64,000 bases of DNA from NCBI GenBank assembly GCA_963762605.1, contig CAVXLJ010000019.1, positions 124,001-188,000 of the forward strand, written 5' to 3'. The stretch's first letter is position 1, and each line of letters begins with the position of its first letter. The notes under the pieces are model-generated. The model worked only from the letters and a program-made list of their open reading frames with translations, was not told the origin of the DNA and did not search any database. This document shows positions 51,738-61,190 of this stretch, piece after piece. This DNA is from CAVSRC01 sp963762605. Its GTDB lineage: Bacteria; Pseudomonadota; Alphaproteobacteria; Rhizobiales; Kaistiaceae. The position numbers were made by a program, and so were the translations under genes.

Positions 51738-53906
51738 CTATACGGCCAGGTTCGCCCGGTCCGCCTCTTCATAGCCGAGGCGGCGGTTGAGATCACGGAT
51801 CAGCCGCTCGGCGGCGTCCGAGATCACCGTGCCGGGGGTGAAGATGGCGCTGACGCCGACATCGTAGAGCGCGTTGAAGTCCTGCGGCGGGATCACGCCG
51901 CCGACCACCACCATGATGTCCGGCCGGCCTTGCGCCTCCAGCGCGCGCTTGAGCGCCGGCACGAGCGTCAGGTGGCCGGCGGCCAGCGACGACACGCCAA
52001 CGATATGCACATTGCATTCAATGGCGCGCCGCGCCGCTTCCTCCGGCGTCTGGAAGAGCGGGCCGATGGTCACCTCAAAGCCGAGATCGCCGAAGGCCGA
52101 CGCGATCACCTTCTGGCCGCGGTCGTGGCCGTCCTGCCCGACCTTGGCGACCAGGATGCGCGGCGGCCGCCCGTCATGCCGCCGGAAGGTTCCGATGAGC
52201 GCACCGACCCGCTCCATCGTCTTGCTGTCCATGTCGCGCGCATAGGTCCCGCTGATGGCATGCGCCTCGGTCTCGTAGCGGCCGAAGGCGCGTTCCAGCG
52301 CCAGGCTGATCTCACCGACGGTCGCCTTGGCACGGGCCGCGTCGATGGAAAGGGCCAGAAGATTGCCGCTGCCGGTGCGCGCCGCATCGCTCAGCGCGGC
52401 AAGCGCATCTTGCGCGGCCGCGCCGTCGCGTTCGGCCTTCAACTGCTTCAGCTTGACGACCTGAGCCGCCAGCACCGCCGAATTGTCGACCTTGAGCACG
52501 TCGATGGGGTCTTCCTCCGGCAGGCGGAAGCGGTTCACGCCGACCACCGTCTGATGGCCGGAATCGAGCCGCGCCTGGGTGCGCGTTGCCGCTTCCTCGA
52601 TACGCGTCTGCGGCAAGCCGGCTTCAATGGCTTTCGCCATGCCGCCGATCGCGTCGGTCTCGGCAATGTGCTCAAGCGCCTTCCTGGCCAGTTCGTAAGT
52701 CAGCCGCTCGACGTGGTACGAGCCGCCCCACGGATCGATGATCCGCGTCGTGCCGGATTCCTTCTGCAGGTAAAGCTGGGTGTTGCGAGCGATGCGCGCC
52801 GAGAAGTCTGTGGGCAGCGCCAGTGCCTCGTCGAGCGCATTGGTATGCAGCGACTGGGTGTGTCCTTGCGTCGCCGCCATCGCCTCGACCGCGGTGCGCA
52901 TGATGTTGTTGAACGGGTCCTGCGCGGCCAGCGACCAGCCCGAGGTCTGGCAATGCGTACGCAGGATCAGCGAACGCTCGTCGGATGGCGCGAAACGCTC
53001 CTTCATCAGCTTGGCCCAGAGCAGGCGCGCGGCCCTGAGCTTCGCCACCTCCATGAAGAAGTTCATGCCGATGCCAAAGAAGAAGGAAATGCGCGGCGCG
53101 AACTGGTCCACCGACAAGCCGGCATCGCGGGCGGCGCGCACATATTCGAGCCCGTCGGCCAGCGTATAGCCAAGCTCGAGGTCGGCCGTCGCGCCGGCCT
53201 CCTGCATGTGATAGCCGCTGACCGAGATCGGGTTGAATTTCGGCATGTGGGCCGAGGTATGCGCGATGATGTCGGAGACGATGCGCATCGAGGCGGTCGG
53301 CGGGTAGATGTAGGTATTGCGGACCATGAACTCCTTGAGGATGTCGTTCTGGATGGTCCCCGACAGCGCCTTCTGCGGAACGCCCTGTTCTTCCGCGGCG
53401 ACGACGTAGAGCGCCAGCACCGGCAGCACGGCGCCGTTCATGGTCATCGACACGCTGATATCGCCGAGCGGGATCCCGTCGAACAGCGTGCGCATGTCGT
53501 AAATGGAATCGATCGCCACGCCCGCCATGCCGACGTCGCCGGCAATGCGCGGATTGTCCGAATCGTAACCGCGATGGGTCGGCAGGTCGAAGGCGACCGA
53601 CAGGCCCTTCTGACCGCCGGCGAGATTGCGCCGATAGAAGGCGTTCGAATCTTCCGCCGTCGAGAAGCCGGCATATTGGCGGATTGTCCACGGCCGCTCG
53701 ACATACATGGTCGGATAGGGCCCGCGGAGATACGGCGGCAGGCCCGGCCAGGTGTCGAGGAAGTCGAGGCCGGCAAGGTGCGCTTCCTGCACCACCGGCG
53801 GGATGGCGATTCCCTCCGGCGTCTGCCAGGGCTCTGCGGCCGCTGCTGTTTCGCCTGTAGCCGGCCGTAGCCAGCCGATCCGCGTATAGTCGGGCAGCCC
53901 GGTCAT
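51738..53906 (-). CDS. scpA: methylmalonyl-CoA mutase large (catalytic) subunit
   Basis: The 722-residue protein (ATG 53906) has the substrate-binding TIM barrel (RPWTIRQYAGFSTAEDSNAFY, NDILKEFMVRNTYIYPP, SVSGYHMQEAGA) and a C-terminal cobalamin domain with the base-off motif DGHDRG. It interconverts methylmalonyl-CoA and succinyl-CoA for propionate, odd-chain lipid and branched amino acid use. Its start overlaps the small subunit stop by 4 nt. The extra open frame to 54161 belongs to the small subunit. The chaperone gene meaB/argK is not in the window. Confidence 0.95.
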   Translation of the reverse strand: MTGLPDYTRIGWLRPATGETAAAAEPWQTPEGIAIPPVVQEAHLAGLDFLDTWPGLPPYLRGPYPTMYVERPWTIRQYAGFSTAEDSNAFYRRNLAGGQKGLSVAFDLPTHRGYDSDNPRIAGDVGMAGVAIDSIYDMRTLFDGIPLGDISVSMTMNGAVLPVLALYVVAAEEQGVPQKALSGTIQNDILKEFMVRNTYIYPPTASMRIVSDIIAHTSAHMPKFNPISVSGYHMQEAGATADLELGYTLADGLEYVRAARDAGLSVDQFAPRISFFFGIGMNFFMEVAKLRAARLLWAKLMKERFAPSDERSLILRTHCQTSGWSLAAQDPFNNIMRTAVEAMAATQGHTQSLHTNALDEALALPTDFSARIARNTQLYLQKESGTTRIIDPWGGSYHVERLTYELARKALEHIAETDAIGGMAKAIEAGLPQTRIEEAATRTQARLDSGHQTVVGVNRFRLPEEDPIDVLKVDNSAVLAAQVVKLKQLKAERDGAAAQDALAALSDAARTGSGNLLALSIDAARAKATVGEISLALERAFGRYETEAHAISGTYARDMDSKTMERVGALIGTFRRHDGRPPRILVAKVGQDGHDRGQKVIASAFGDLGFEVTIGPLFQTPEEAARRAIECNVHIVGVSSLAAGHLTLVPALKRALEAQGRPDIMVVVGGVIPPQDFNALYDVGVSAIFTPGTVISDAAERLIRDLNRRLGYEEADRANLAV

Positions 53907-55267
53907 GGGTTCGCCTCCACGCCCTCCGCCAGCCGCGCGAAGACGAGCGCGCCGTCGGCATGCGCCTGTGGCTCGCTCGCGGGCGGGAGAGGGGCGCCGC
54001 TTGCCGCGACGAAGGCGTTGACGCCGACCATCTCGATCGCACCTTCGGCGACACGGGCGAGGCGCGCATCGCGGGTCGCGGCAATTTCGCGCAGCAGCGA
54101 TCCGGTTGCCAGCGTCGCCAACATGCCGCCAGCCGCCTCGATGACCTGGAACTGAGCCCACGCCTTTTCCGCTAGCGCATCGGTGAGAGCCTCGACCGCG
54201 CCGGACCCGGCGGCCGGGTCGGCGAAACGATAGAGCTGGGATTCTTCGGCGATAACCAGTTGCGTGTTGCGCGCCAGCCGCCGTGCCGCTGCGCTCGGGC
54301 GACTGTCGAGCGCGTCGAATGGAAGCACCGTGATCGAATCGGCGCCACCGATCGCCGCGGCGAAGGCCGCACCGGTGGCGCGCAGCACGTTCATGCGCGG
54401 TTCACGCCGGCTCATCATGCGCCAGGCGGTCTCGGCATGGACGTGAGGGGCACGGACGATGCCGGCTGCCTGCAGCGCATGGGCCAATAGAAGGCGCATG
54501 GCGCGAAACTTGGCGATGGTCAGGAACTGGTCGGTATCGGCGGCCAACGCGACTCCGATTCGCGCCGCCGCATCGTCAGGCGCCAGGCCATGCGCATCGA
54601 ACAGACGGAGTTGTTCGATCACGGTTGCAAGAACCGCGGCCAGCTCCTGCGCCTCCGAGGCACCGCCCGCATGCCAGATGCGTCCGTCGGCCAGTGCCAA
54701 CGTGCCCGTGACTGTAGCGGCGAGCCCGGTGAGCTTTGCCATCGCAGTGCCGGCGTCCGACACCTGCCCGGTCGCCGCTGCTGCAATCGGGTCGAAGGCG
54801 AGGCTGTATTCGGCCGCCATACCGGCAAATGCCGGGGCGATCTCCGCCGTCCGCGGTCCCGCGTCGATCGTCAGAAATGCGCCGTCCGCCACCGCCTTCC
54901 CAAGCCCAGCGGCGATGTTGGCGGCCGCCGCCACCGGCAAGCGGCTCGCCAATGGATGAACACTGCCGGCGAAGACAAGCGCAATGCCGTTTGCGCCGTT
55001 GGCCAGCGCCTCGCTGATTTGCACCAGCGCTTCTCCCGCGTCTGCGGCGTCGACGCGCTGGACGATTTGCCACGGCTGGCCGGGCGGACGCCCGGCAAGC
55101 GGCTCGGCCGCAACAACGCGCCTGTAGATCGGGCCGATAGGAATGCCGTCGTCGCTCGCTGCGTCGGGATCTTGATCCGAGCGGCCGTTGAAACGCGAAA
55201 CGCCGGCGCGCCAGTCGGACTCGGCAACGGCGGCAAAGCCGCCGGCCAGCGGCACGGATGCCGTCAT
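53903..55267 (-). CDS. mutA: methylmalonyl-CoA mutase small subunit
   Basis: The 454-residue protein resembles the barrel of the large subunit (MSRREPRMNVLRATGAAFAAAIGGADSI, RNTQLVIAEESQLYRFADPAAGS, AWAQFQVIEAAGG) but lacks the cobalamin domain, and catalytic motifs are worn. It is the non-catalytic partner in heterodimeric mutases, common in bacteria. It is shorter than typical MutA (about 600 residues) because no C-terminal B12-like domain follows. It is the first gene of a two-gene operon, coupled by an ATGA overlap. Confidence 0.9.
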   Translation of the reverse strand: MTASVPLAGGFAAVAESDWRAGVSRFNGRSDQDPDAASDDGIPIGPIYRRVVAAEPLAGRPPGQPWQIVQRVDAADAGEALVQISEALANGANGIALVFAGSVHPLASRLPVAAAANIAAGLGKAVADGAFLTIDAGPRTAEIAPAFAGMAAEYSLAFDPIAAAATGQVSDAGTAMAKLTGLAATVTGTLALADGRIWHAGGASEAQELAAVLATVIEQLRLFDAHGLAPDDAAARIGVALAADTDQFLTIAKFRAMRLLLAHALQAAGIVRAPHVHAETAWRMMSRREPRMNVLRATGAAFAAAIGGADSITVLPFDALDSRPSAAARRLARNTQLVIAEESQLYRFADPAAGSGAVEALTDALAEKAWAQFQVIEAAGGMLATLATGSLLREIAATRDARLARVAEGAIEMVGVNAFVAASGAPLPPASEPQAHADGALVFARLAEGVEANP

Positions 55268-55544
55268 GAACGCATTCGGAGAACCACACCGCCTCCGTGA
55301 TCTAGCGCAAAACTGGTTGGTTTATACGCGCTTGCCGCCATAGCCGGCAAACAGCATCGGTCGACTTGAATTCTGAGCCGTATTCCAGTGCGTTGCGGGT
55401 GTTTATGCTTGTATGAGGTCAATCGGCGATCATATGATGCCTGTGACGGGAAGCGGGAAAAGCCGGGGGCGGCTGCTGTCACTTTCCACAATTGAATGCC
55501 GTGTAATCCTGCCGCTAGTTGCAGCGGGGCGGGAGTGGGGCAAA

Positions 55545-56252
55545 ATGACGAGTGAAAGTGACCTGATCGCGCAAAGCGAAAGCTTTGCCGGGATGGCGGC
55601 TGGTGTGCAGGTTCTGGACGCGCTTCAAGCCACGTTCAGAACGTTCGGTGCCGAACACTTCCTTGTTTCCGGCATGCCGCTTCCCGGCCGTCCCATCGAT
55701 CAGCTACTCCTGCGACTCGATTGGGGCGATCTGCACGGCGACCGCCGCACCGCGATCACGGCCAGTGACCCCGTCCTGCGCCACGCTTTCGGAGCCCGCC
55801 GCGCCTTCGTGTGGACCGAGGGACATGACAGTCCTTTGGCGGAGGACTCCGTCCTTCTCGCTCAGCTCGGCGGTTCGGGCAGGCGCGAGTTGCTGCTCGT
55901 CCCGATTTGCGCCTTCCTGCCCTATCAGGGCGTCGTCGTCGGCGGCGGCGCCAAGCTCGAGCTGGACACCGCGGCTATCCTCGCCGTGGATTTCCTGTGT
56001 GTCGCCGCTTTTCGCCGCCTGTTCGCGCTGAATTATCTCCGGCCGGAACGGCCGGGCGAACTCTCGGGACGGGAACGCAAGGTCGTCGAGCTGTCGGCGA
56101 CCGGCAAGACGGCCGGCGAGATCGCGGCGATCCTCGCCATCTCGCAACGCACCGTGCACGCACACCTGCAGAACGCCAGCGAGAAGCTGCGCGCCCTCAA
56201 CAAGACCCACACGGTCGTCGAAGCGCTGCGCTACGGCCAGATTTCCATGTAA
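55545..56252 (+). CDS. LuxR-family transcriptional regulator with autoinducer-binding-type domain
   Basis: From ATG 55545 (GGGAG upstream) the protein is 235 residues: an N-terminal sensor domain of the LuxR autoinducer-binding type (FGAEHFLVSGMPLPGRP, WVWTEG-like region) and a C-terminal LuxR helix-turn-helix (LSGRERKVVELSATGKTAGEIAAILAISQRTVHAHL). No luxI-type synthase is in the window, so it is an orphan (solo) and may sense foreign acyl-homoserine lactones or another small molecule. The frame reaches back to 55413 but the added residues are not domain-like. It stands apart from its neighbours. Confidence 0.83.
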   Translation: MTSESDLIAQSESFAGMAAGVQVLDALQATFRTFGAEHFLVSGMPLPGRPIDQLLLRLDWGDLHGDRRTAITASDPVLRHAFGARRAFVWTEGHDSPLAEDSVLLAQLGGSGRRELLLVPICAFLPYQGVVVGGGAKLELDTAAILAVDFLCVAAFRRLFALNYLRPERPGELSGRERKVVELSATGKTAGEIAAILAISQRTVHAHLQNASEKLRALNKTHTVVEALRYGQISM

Positions 56253-56265
56253 AGGCCCACCGCCG

Positions 56266-56610
56266 TTACATCAGCGGGGCAAGTGCGGGAATGGCGGCTA
56301 TGACCGCATCGACCTTTGCCGATCCGGCCTTGGCGCGAACCTGGCCGAGCAGCGCCTTGACGAAGCCCTGAATGTCGCCCATGCCGAGCCCGGCGCCGGT
56401 CAGGTCGCCAAGAATGCCCATGAAGCCGCCGCTGCTGCCGCTGGTTTCGGCCGCCAGATCGCGGCTTCCCGGCAGCGCATCAAGCAGGCTGTTGATCGGA
56501 TCGGCCGGTCCCTCACGAGAGAGGAAATTGATGATCACGCCGGTCGCGCGCCGCGCGACCTGCGCGTCGATTCCAGTCGTCGCAGCAATCTGTTCGATGA
56601 TCTGGTCCAT
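56266..56610 (-). CDS. small helical protein of unknown function (DUF2267/DUF2780-like)
   Basis: From ATG 56610 the protein is 114 residues: an acidic helical N-terminal half (IDAQVARRATGVIINFLSREGPADPINSLLDALPG), a Gly/Ser-rich loop (ETSGSSGGFMG) and a C-terminal helical half ending in FVKALLGQVRAKAGSAKVDAVIAAIPAL. The layout resembles small Hyphomicrobiales proteins labelled DUF2267 or DUF2780, but I cannot confirm the family. There is no signal peptide or cysteine. It is convergent with the LuxR gene (13-nt gap). Confidence 0.75.
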   Translation of the reverse strand: MDQIIEQIAATTGIDAQVARRATGVIINFLSREGPADPINSLLDALPGSRDLAAETSGSSGGFMGILGDLTGAGLGMGDIQGFVKALLGQVRAKAGSAKVDAVIAAIPALAPLM

Positions 56611-56726
56611 GATGGCCTTCCGTGGCACATGTGCAACGGCTGCTTGATGCCATAGGTCACGTTTTTGCGCCACCATCAGGCGGCTATCGTTGCCGCCGAC
56701 TGGCATTTTCCGAAAGTTGAAAGCCC

Positions 56727-58100
56727 ATGCTCCCCGACGTCCTCGACTGGATCGACCGCAACCTGCCGGCAAGCCTCGACCGGCTGTTCGACCTGCTGCG
56801 CATCGAAAGCATCTCTACCGACCCGGCCTACGCCGAATCGTGCCGCAGGGCGGCCGACTGGCTCGCCGCCAATCTGATCGGTCTTGGCTTCGAGGCCAGC
56901 CCGCGAAAGACGCCGGGCCACCCGATCGTCGTTGGCCATCACCCCGGCGACGGGCCGCATCTCCTGTTCTACGGCCATTACGACGTACAGCCGGTCGACC
57001 CTCTCGATCTCTGGGATGCGCCGCCCTTCGAACCCCGCATCGTCAAGCGCGCCGACGGCGTCGAGATGATCGCGGCGCGCGGCGCCAGCGACGACAAGGG
57101 CCAGTTGATGACCTTCGTCGAGGCGGTACGCGCCTGGAAGGCGGTGACCGGCAAGCTGCCGGCGCGCATTTCCATGCTGCTCGAAGGCGAGGAGGAGTCG
57201 GGCAGCACCAATCTCGCCCCCTTCCTCAAGGACAACCGGCAAGAACTCACCGCCGATCTGGCGCTGGTCTGCGACACCGACATGTGGCGCCGCGGCCATC
57301 CGGCCATCACCGTCTCGCTGCGCGGCCTGGTCGGCGAGGAGATTGTGGTCACTTGCGCCGATCGCGACCTCCACTCGGGCATGTACGGCGGCGCGGCCCG
57401 CAATCCTCTGCATGTTCTGGCCGACGTTCTGGCCGGGCTGCATGATGCCGATGGCTGCGTCACGCTGCCGGGATTCTATGACGGCGTCACCGAGCTCCCG
57501 GCAGACGTGAAGAAGCAATGGGACGGCCTCGGCTTTGACGCGAAGGAATTTCTCGGCGAGGTCGGGCTGTCGATTCCGGCCGGCGAGGCTGGCCGTTCGG
57601 TGCTCGAGCAGGTCTGGTCGCGCCCGACCTGCGAGGTAAACGGTATCGCCGGCGGCTATGCCGGTGCCGGCTTCAAGACGGTGATTCCGTCGAAGGCGAT
57701 GGCCAAGGTGTCGTTCCGTCTCGTCGGCGATCAGGACCCGGCAAAGATCGCCGAATTGTTCCGCGCCTATGTCCGTGCCCGCATCCCGGCCGACTGCTCG
57801 GTGGCATTCGCCGCCCACGGCCGCAGCCCGGGGCTGCGCCTGCCCTTCGACGGGCCATGGCTGCCGCGGGCGCGGGAAGCCCTGGCGCAGGAATGGGGCA
57901 AGGATCCTGCCTTGGTCGGCAGCGGCGGTTCGATCCCCGTCGTCGGCGACTTCAAGTCGATCCTTGGCATGAATTCCCTGATGATCGGCTTCGCCCTCGA
58001 CGACGACCGCATCCATTCACCCAACGAGAAATACGATCTCGCCAGCTTCCGCGGCGGCATCCGCTCCTGGGCGCGCGTTCTGGCGGCGCTGGCCGAATGA
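56727..58100 (+). CDS. M20-family metallopeptidase (dipeptidase/acylase type)
   Basis: The 457-residue protein has the M20 zinc set: YGHYDVQP near residue 90, GASDDKGQ, EGEEESGS (general base Glu and ligand), CDTD and the final IHSPNEKYD. A dimerisation lid domain lies in the middle (RDLHSGMYGGAARNP). It most resembles ArgE/DapE-like dipeptidases of the cytoplasm that cut short peptides or N-acyl amino acids; the exact substrate is unknown. It appears to be monocistronic. Confidence 0.9.
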   Translation: MLPDVLDWIDRNLPASLDRLFDLLRIESISTDPAYAESCRRAADWLAANLIGLGFEASPRKTPGHPIVVGHHPGDGPHLLFYGHYDVQPVDPLDLWDAPPFEPRIVKRADGVEMIAARGASDDKGQLMTFVEAVRAWKAVTGKLPARISMLLEGEEESGSTNLAPFLKDNRQELTADLALVCDTDMWRRGHPAITVSLRGLVGEEIVVTCADRDLHSGMYGGAARNPLHVLADVLAGLHDADGCVTLPGFYDGVTELPADVKKQWDGLGFDAKEFLGEVGLSIPAGEAGRSVLEQVWSRPTCEVNGIAGGYAGAGFKTVIPSKAMAKVSFRLVGDQDPAKIAELFRAYVRARIPADCSVAFAAHGRSPGLRLPFDGPWLPRAREALAQEWGKDPALVGSGGSIPVVGDFKSILGMNSLMIGFALDDDRIHSPNEKYDLASFRGGIRSWARVLAALAE

Positions 58101-58155
58101 AAGAATGGCCGCGCCAGGAGGGGCGCGGCCGCTTCCAGTTCCGTCTCGCCGCGAG

Positions 58156-58599
58156 CTAGTTGCGCCTCACCCGGTAGAGTTCGTGGCAGCCGTTGCAGTC
58201 GCCCCCGACCGCGCCTGCTGCCGCCTTGAAGGCGTCGAGCCCGTCCGGCGCCGCTGCTTCCGCCACCTTGGCGTCGGCGGCCAGCTTGGCGGCATGTGCC
58301 TTGAAATCCTCCATGTTCTGCCAGATTGCCGGAGACGCCTGGGTCTTGCCCTTGTCGCTGCCTTCCGGGAACAGGGTCGGGAATACCGCCATGTCGTCCT
58401 GCAGCGCTTTCATCGCCGCGGCCGCCTGTGCCGCGTCATAGGGCACCTGGCCCTGGATCATCATGAAGACGGTCTTCGCCGCTTCCTGATTGTTATGCAT
58501 GATGTCTCTACGCGCCTGGATTGGGTCGTCGGCGGCGAAAGCGCCGCCCGCAAATGTCAGCCCAAGAGCCAATGCCATCAACGTCACCGTCGCCCGCAT
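58156..58599 (-). CDS. cytochrome c-prime
   Basis: The 147-residue precursor has a Sec signal (1-22, AFA) and a four-helix bundle with the haem motif CNGCH at the C-terminal end (135-139), followed by ELYR, the hallmark of cytochromes c-prime. These periplasmic haem proteins bind nitric oxide and related ligands and are common in denitrifiers and other low-oxygen bacteria. It stands alone between the M20 peptidase and the HerA-like gene; its upstream region shows no FNR box. Confidence 0.9.
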   Translation of the reverse strand: MRATVTLMALALGLTFAGGAFAADDPIQARRDIMHNNQEAAKTVFMMIQGQVPYDAAQAAAAMKALQDDMAVFPTLFPEGSDKGKTQASPAIWQNMEDFKAHAAKLAADAKVAEAAAPDGLDAFKAAAGAVGGDCNGCHELYRVRRN

Positions 58600-58774
58600 G
58601 CTTCTCTCCTTTTGACCACGTTCGGCTCATCGTCGCGTCAGGGAATGCCCCAGGCAACAGGCCAAATTGTCCGCTCACGCATCTGTCATCGCGATGTTAT
58701 CGGTCATTCGCGATGTTTGCGGCAGCCGCGCGCCGCGGCTAGTCTGGTCGATCGATCCAAACCGGGGCGCGATC

Positions 58775-60373
58775 ATGGCGGTACTTGAGCAGGGCAAGGT
58801 CTTCATCGGCACGAGCACCAAGCCGGAATACATCGAATTGCGCTATGGCAACCGCCACGGCCTCATCACCGGCGCCACCGGCACCGGCAAGACGGTCTCC
58901 CTCCAGGTGCTCTCGGAGGGGTTCTCCGCCGCCGGCGTGCCGGTCTTCTGCGCCGACGTGAAGGGCGACGTCGCCGGACTGGCGGAAGCCGGGACGCCTA
59001 AGGACTTCCTCGCCAAGCGGGCCGGCGAGATCGGCTTCACCGACGAGTACAGGTTCGAAGCATTCCCCGTCGTCTTCTGGGATCTGTTCGGCGTTGAGGG
59101 CCACCCGGTCCGCACCACCGTTTCCGAGGTCGGCCCGCTGCTGCTCGCCCGCCTCCTCGACCTCAACGATACCCAGGAGGGCGTGCTCAACATCGCCTTC
59201 CGCGTCGCCGACGACGAAGGCCTGCTGCTCCTCGACCTCAAGGACCTGCAGGCGATGCTGACCCACGTCGCCGATGAAGCCGCCGAGCTGACCACGCGCT
59301 ACGGCAATGTCTCCAAGGCGACGGTCGGCACCGTCCAGCGCAAGCTGCTCGTGCTGGAAGAGCAGGGCGGCGTCAATTTCTTCGGCGAGCCGGCGCTCGA
59401 CATCAAGCAGATGATCCGCACCGACCCCACGACCGGACGCGGCGTTATCAACATTCTGGCCGCCGACAAACTCATGCAGTCGCCGCGGCTCTACGCCACC
59501 TTCCTGCTCTGGTTGATGTCGGAGCTGTTCGAGGAGCTGCCCGAGATCGGCGACCCCGAAAAGCCGCGCATGGTGTTCTTCTTCGATGAGGCGCACCTGC
59601 TGTTCAACGACGCACCGAAGGCGCTGCTGGAGAAGATCGAGCAGGTCGTGCGTCTCATCCGCTCCAAGGGCGTCGGCATCTACTTCGTCACCCAGAATCC
59701 GCTCGACGTGCCCGACATCGTGCTCGGCCAGATGGGCAACCGGGTGCAGCACGCGCTGCGCGCCTTCACCCCGCGTGACCAGAAGGCGGTCAAGGCCGCC
59801 GCCGACACTTTCCGGCCCAATCCGGCCTTCTCCGCCGCCGAGGTCATCTCCGAGCTCGGCGTCGGCGAGGCGCTGGTCTCCACCCTTGTCGACAAGGGCG
59901 TGCCTTCCATGGTCGAGCGCACATTGGTGCGCCCGCCTTCTTCCCGCATCGGAACGATCAGCGACGAGGAGCGCAAGAAGGTGATTGCCGCCAGCCCCGT
60001 CGGCGGCATCTATGACCATGTGATCGACCGCGAATCGGCCTTCGAGATCCTCTCCGTCCGGGTCGAGACCAAGGTGACGACCCAGACCGCGCCCGCGGGG
60101 CAGGGCGAAGCTCAGCCGCCAACGGCGGGGGGAGGAGGGGGCGACATCCTCGGAGGCATTGGCGGCCTGCTCGGCGGCGTGCTCGGCACAAACCGGGGGC
60201 GCAGCAGGCTCACCACCACTCAGCGCGTCGCGCGCTCGGTGACGCGCACCGTCACCACCCGCGTCGTCGGCGGCCTGGCGGCCGACATCGGCAAGCAGAT
60301 GGGCGGGTCGCTCGGCGGTTCCGTCGGCCGGGCGATCGTACGCGGCGTGCTCGGCAGCATCCTGAGAAGCTGA
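58775..60373 (+). CDS. HerA/DUF853-type P-loop ATPase
   Basis: From ATG 58775 the protein is 532 residues: Walker A GATGTGKTV (33-41), Walker B MVFFFDEAHLLF and the HerA-like finger GIYFVTQNPLDVP. The C-terminal tail is Gly-rich with a basic stretch and a glycine-zipper-like end (GGSLGGSVGRAIVRGVLG). DUF853 proteins form hexameric ATPases of unknown substrate; relation to HerA suggests DNA or protein translocation. No NurA nuclease is adjacent. The extra frame upstream to 58667 has no ribosome site. Confidence 0.88.
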   Translation: MAVLEQGKVFIGTSTKPEYIELRYGNRHGLITGATGTGKTVSLQVLSEGFSAAGVPVFCADVKGDVAGLAEAGTPKDFLAKRAGEIGFTDEYRFEAFPVVFWDLFGVEGHPVRTTVSEVGPLLLARLLDLNDTQEGVLNIAFRVADDEGLLLLDLKDLQAMLTHVADEAAELTTRYGNVSKATVGTVQRKLLVLEEQGGVNFFGEPALDIKQMIRTDPTTGRGVINILAADKLMQSPRLYATFLLWLMSELFEELPEIGDPEKPRMVFFFDEAHLLFNDAPKALLEKIEQVVRLIRSKGVGIYFVTQNPLDVPDIVLGQMGNRVQHALRAFTPRDQKAVKAAADTFRPNPAFSAAEVISELGVGEALVSTLVDKGVPSMVERTLVRPPSSRIGTISDEERKKVIAASPVGGIYDHVIDRESAFEILSVRVETKVTTQTAPAGQGEAQPPTAGGGGGDILGGIGGLLGGVLGTNRGRSRLTTTQRVARSVTRTVTTRVVGGLAADIGKQMGGSLGGSVGRAIVRGVLGSILRS

Positions 60374-60401
60374 GCCTCAAGAAAGCCCGGCCGCGGTTGC
60401 C

Positions 60402-60425
60402 GGAACGACCCCGGCGACCTATGTT
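60402..60425 (+). promoter_or_regulatory. possible EcfG-type stress promoter upstream of sodB
   Basis: GGAAC (60402-60406) and GTT (60423-60425) are 16 nt apart, close to the GGAAC-N16/17-CGTT pattern of the alphaproteobacterial general stress sigma factor, but the base before GTT is T rather than C. The pair also forms a palindrome CGGAAC/GTTCCG. It is about 90 nt upstream of sodB. Confidence 0.25.
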
Positions 60426-60512
60426 CCGGGACGAATCCTTGTCAGTTTCCTGTCTTTTCGGCGCGCCGTCCCGGCGTCCCCCATTTGTTCAACGCTTCAG
60501 AGGAGTGCCCCA

Positions 60513-61121
60513 ATGGCTTTCGAACTTCCCGCCCTGCCTTACGATTATGAGGCGTTGCAGCCCTACATGTCGAAGGAAACGCTCGAATACCACCACGACA
60601 AGCACCATCAGGCCTATGTCACCAACGGCAACAAGCTGCTGGAAGGCTCGGGGCTCGAGGGCAAGAGCCTCGAGGACGTCGTCAAGGGCAGCTATTCGAA
60701 GAATGCCGGCCTGTTCAACAATGCCGGCCAGCATTACAACCACATCCACTTCTGGAAATGGATGAAGAAGGGCGGCGGTGGCACCAAGCTGCCCGGCACG
60801 CTGGCCAAGGCGGTCGATGCGGACCTCGGCGGCTATGACAAGTTCAAGGCCGATTTCATGCAGGCCGGCGCTACCCAGTTCGGATCAGGCTGGGCCTGGA
60901 TCGCGGTGCAGAACGGCAAGCTCGTCGTCATGAAGACGCCGAACGGTGAGAACCCGCTGGTTCACGGTGCCGAGCCGATCCTCGGCGTCGATGTATGGGA
61001 GCACTCCTATTACATCGACTACCGCAATGCGCGGCCGAAATACCTCGAGGCCTTCGTCGATCACCTGATCAACTGGGACTATGTCCTCGAGATGTACGAA
61101 AAGGCGATCGCGCACGCCTGA
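60513..61121 (+). CDS. sodB: Fe/Mn superoxide dismutase SodB
   Basis: The 202-residue protein has the metal ligands His27 (EYHHDKHH), His77 (QHYNHIHFW), Asp160 and His164 (DVWEHSYYIDY) and the usual two-domain layout. The GAQ/GQ signatures (NAGQHYN, GATQFGSGWAW) fit an iron-type or cambialistic enzyme. It removes cytoplasmic superoxide. A strong terminator follows at 61148. A possible stress promoter lies upstream at 60402. Confidence 0.95.
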   Translation: MAFELPALPYDYEALQPYMSKETLEYHHDKHHQAYVTNGNKLLEGSGLEGKSLEDVVKGSYSKNAGLFNNAGQHYNHIHFWKWMKKGGGGTKLPGTLAKAVDADLGGYDKFKADFMQAGATQFGSGWAWIAVQNGKLVVMKTPNGENPLVHGAEPILGVDVWEHSYYIDYRNARPKYLEAFVDHLINWDYVLEMYEKAIAHA

Positions 61122-61147
61122 TTGCCAGCGATCGCGAATTGATGAAG

Positions 61148-61178
61148 GGCGTGGCGGCGCGAGCCGCCGCGCCTTTTT
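61148..61178 (+). terminator. intrinsic terminator of sodB
   Basis: Arms GGCGTGGCGGC (61148-61158) and GCCGCCGCGCC (61163-61173) enclose GCGA and are followed by TTTTT. A short outer pairing of GATGAA with TTCATC lengthens the stem. It lies 26 nt after the sodB stop. Confidence 0.85.
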
Positions 61179-61190
61179 CATCGCTCAAAC

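Noticed and set aside
51542..51796. 84-codon minus-strand frame before the mutase gene
   Set aside because: Translation runs through the palindromic repeat and has the composition seen when such repeats are translated; no ribosome site.
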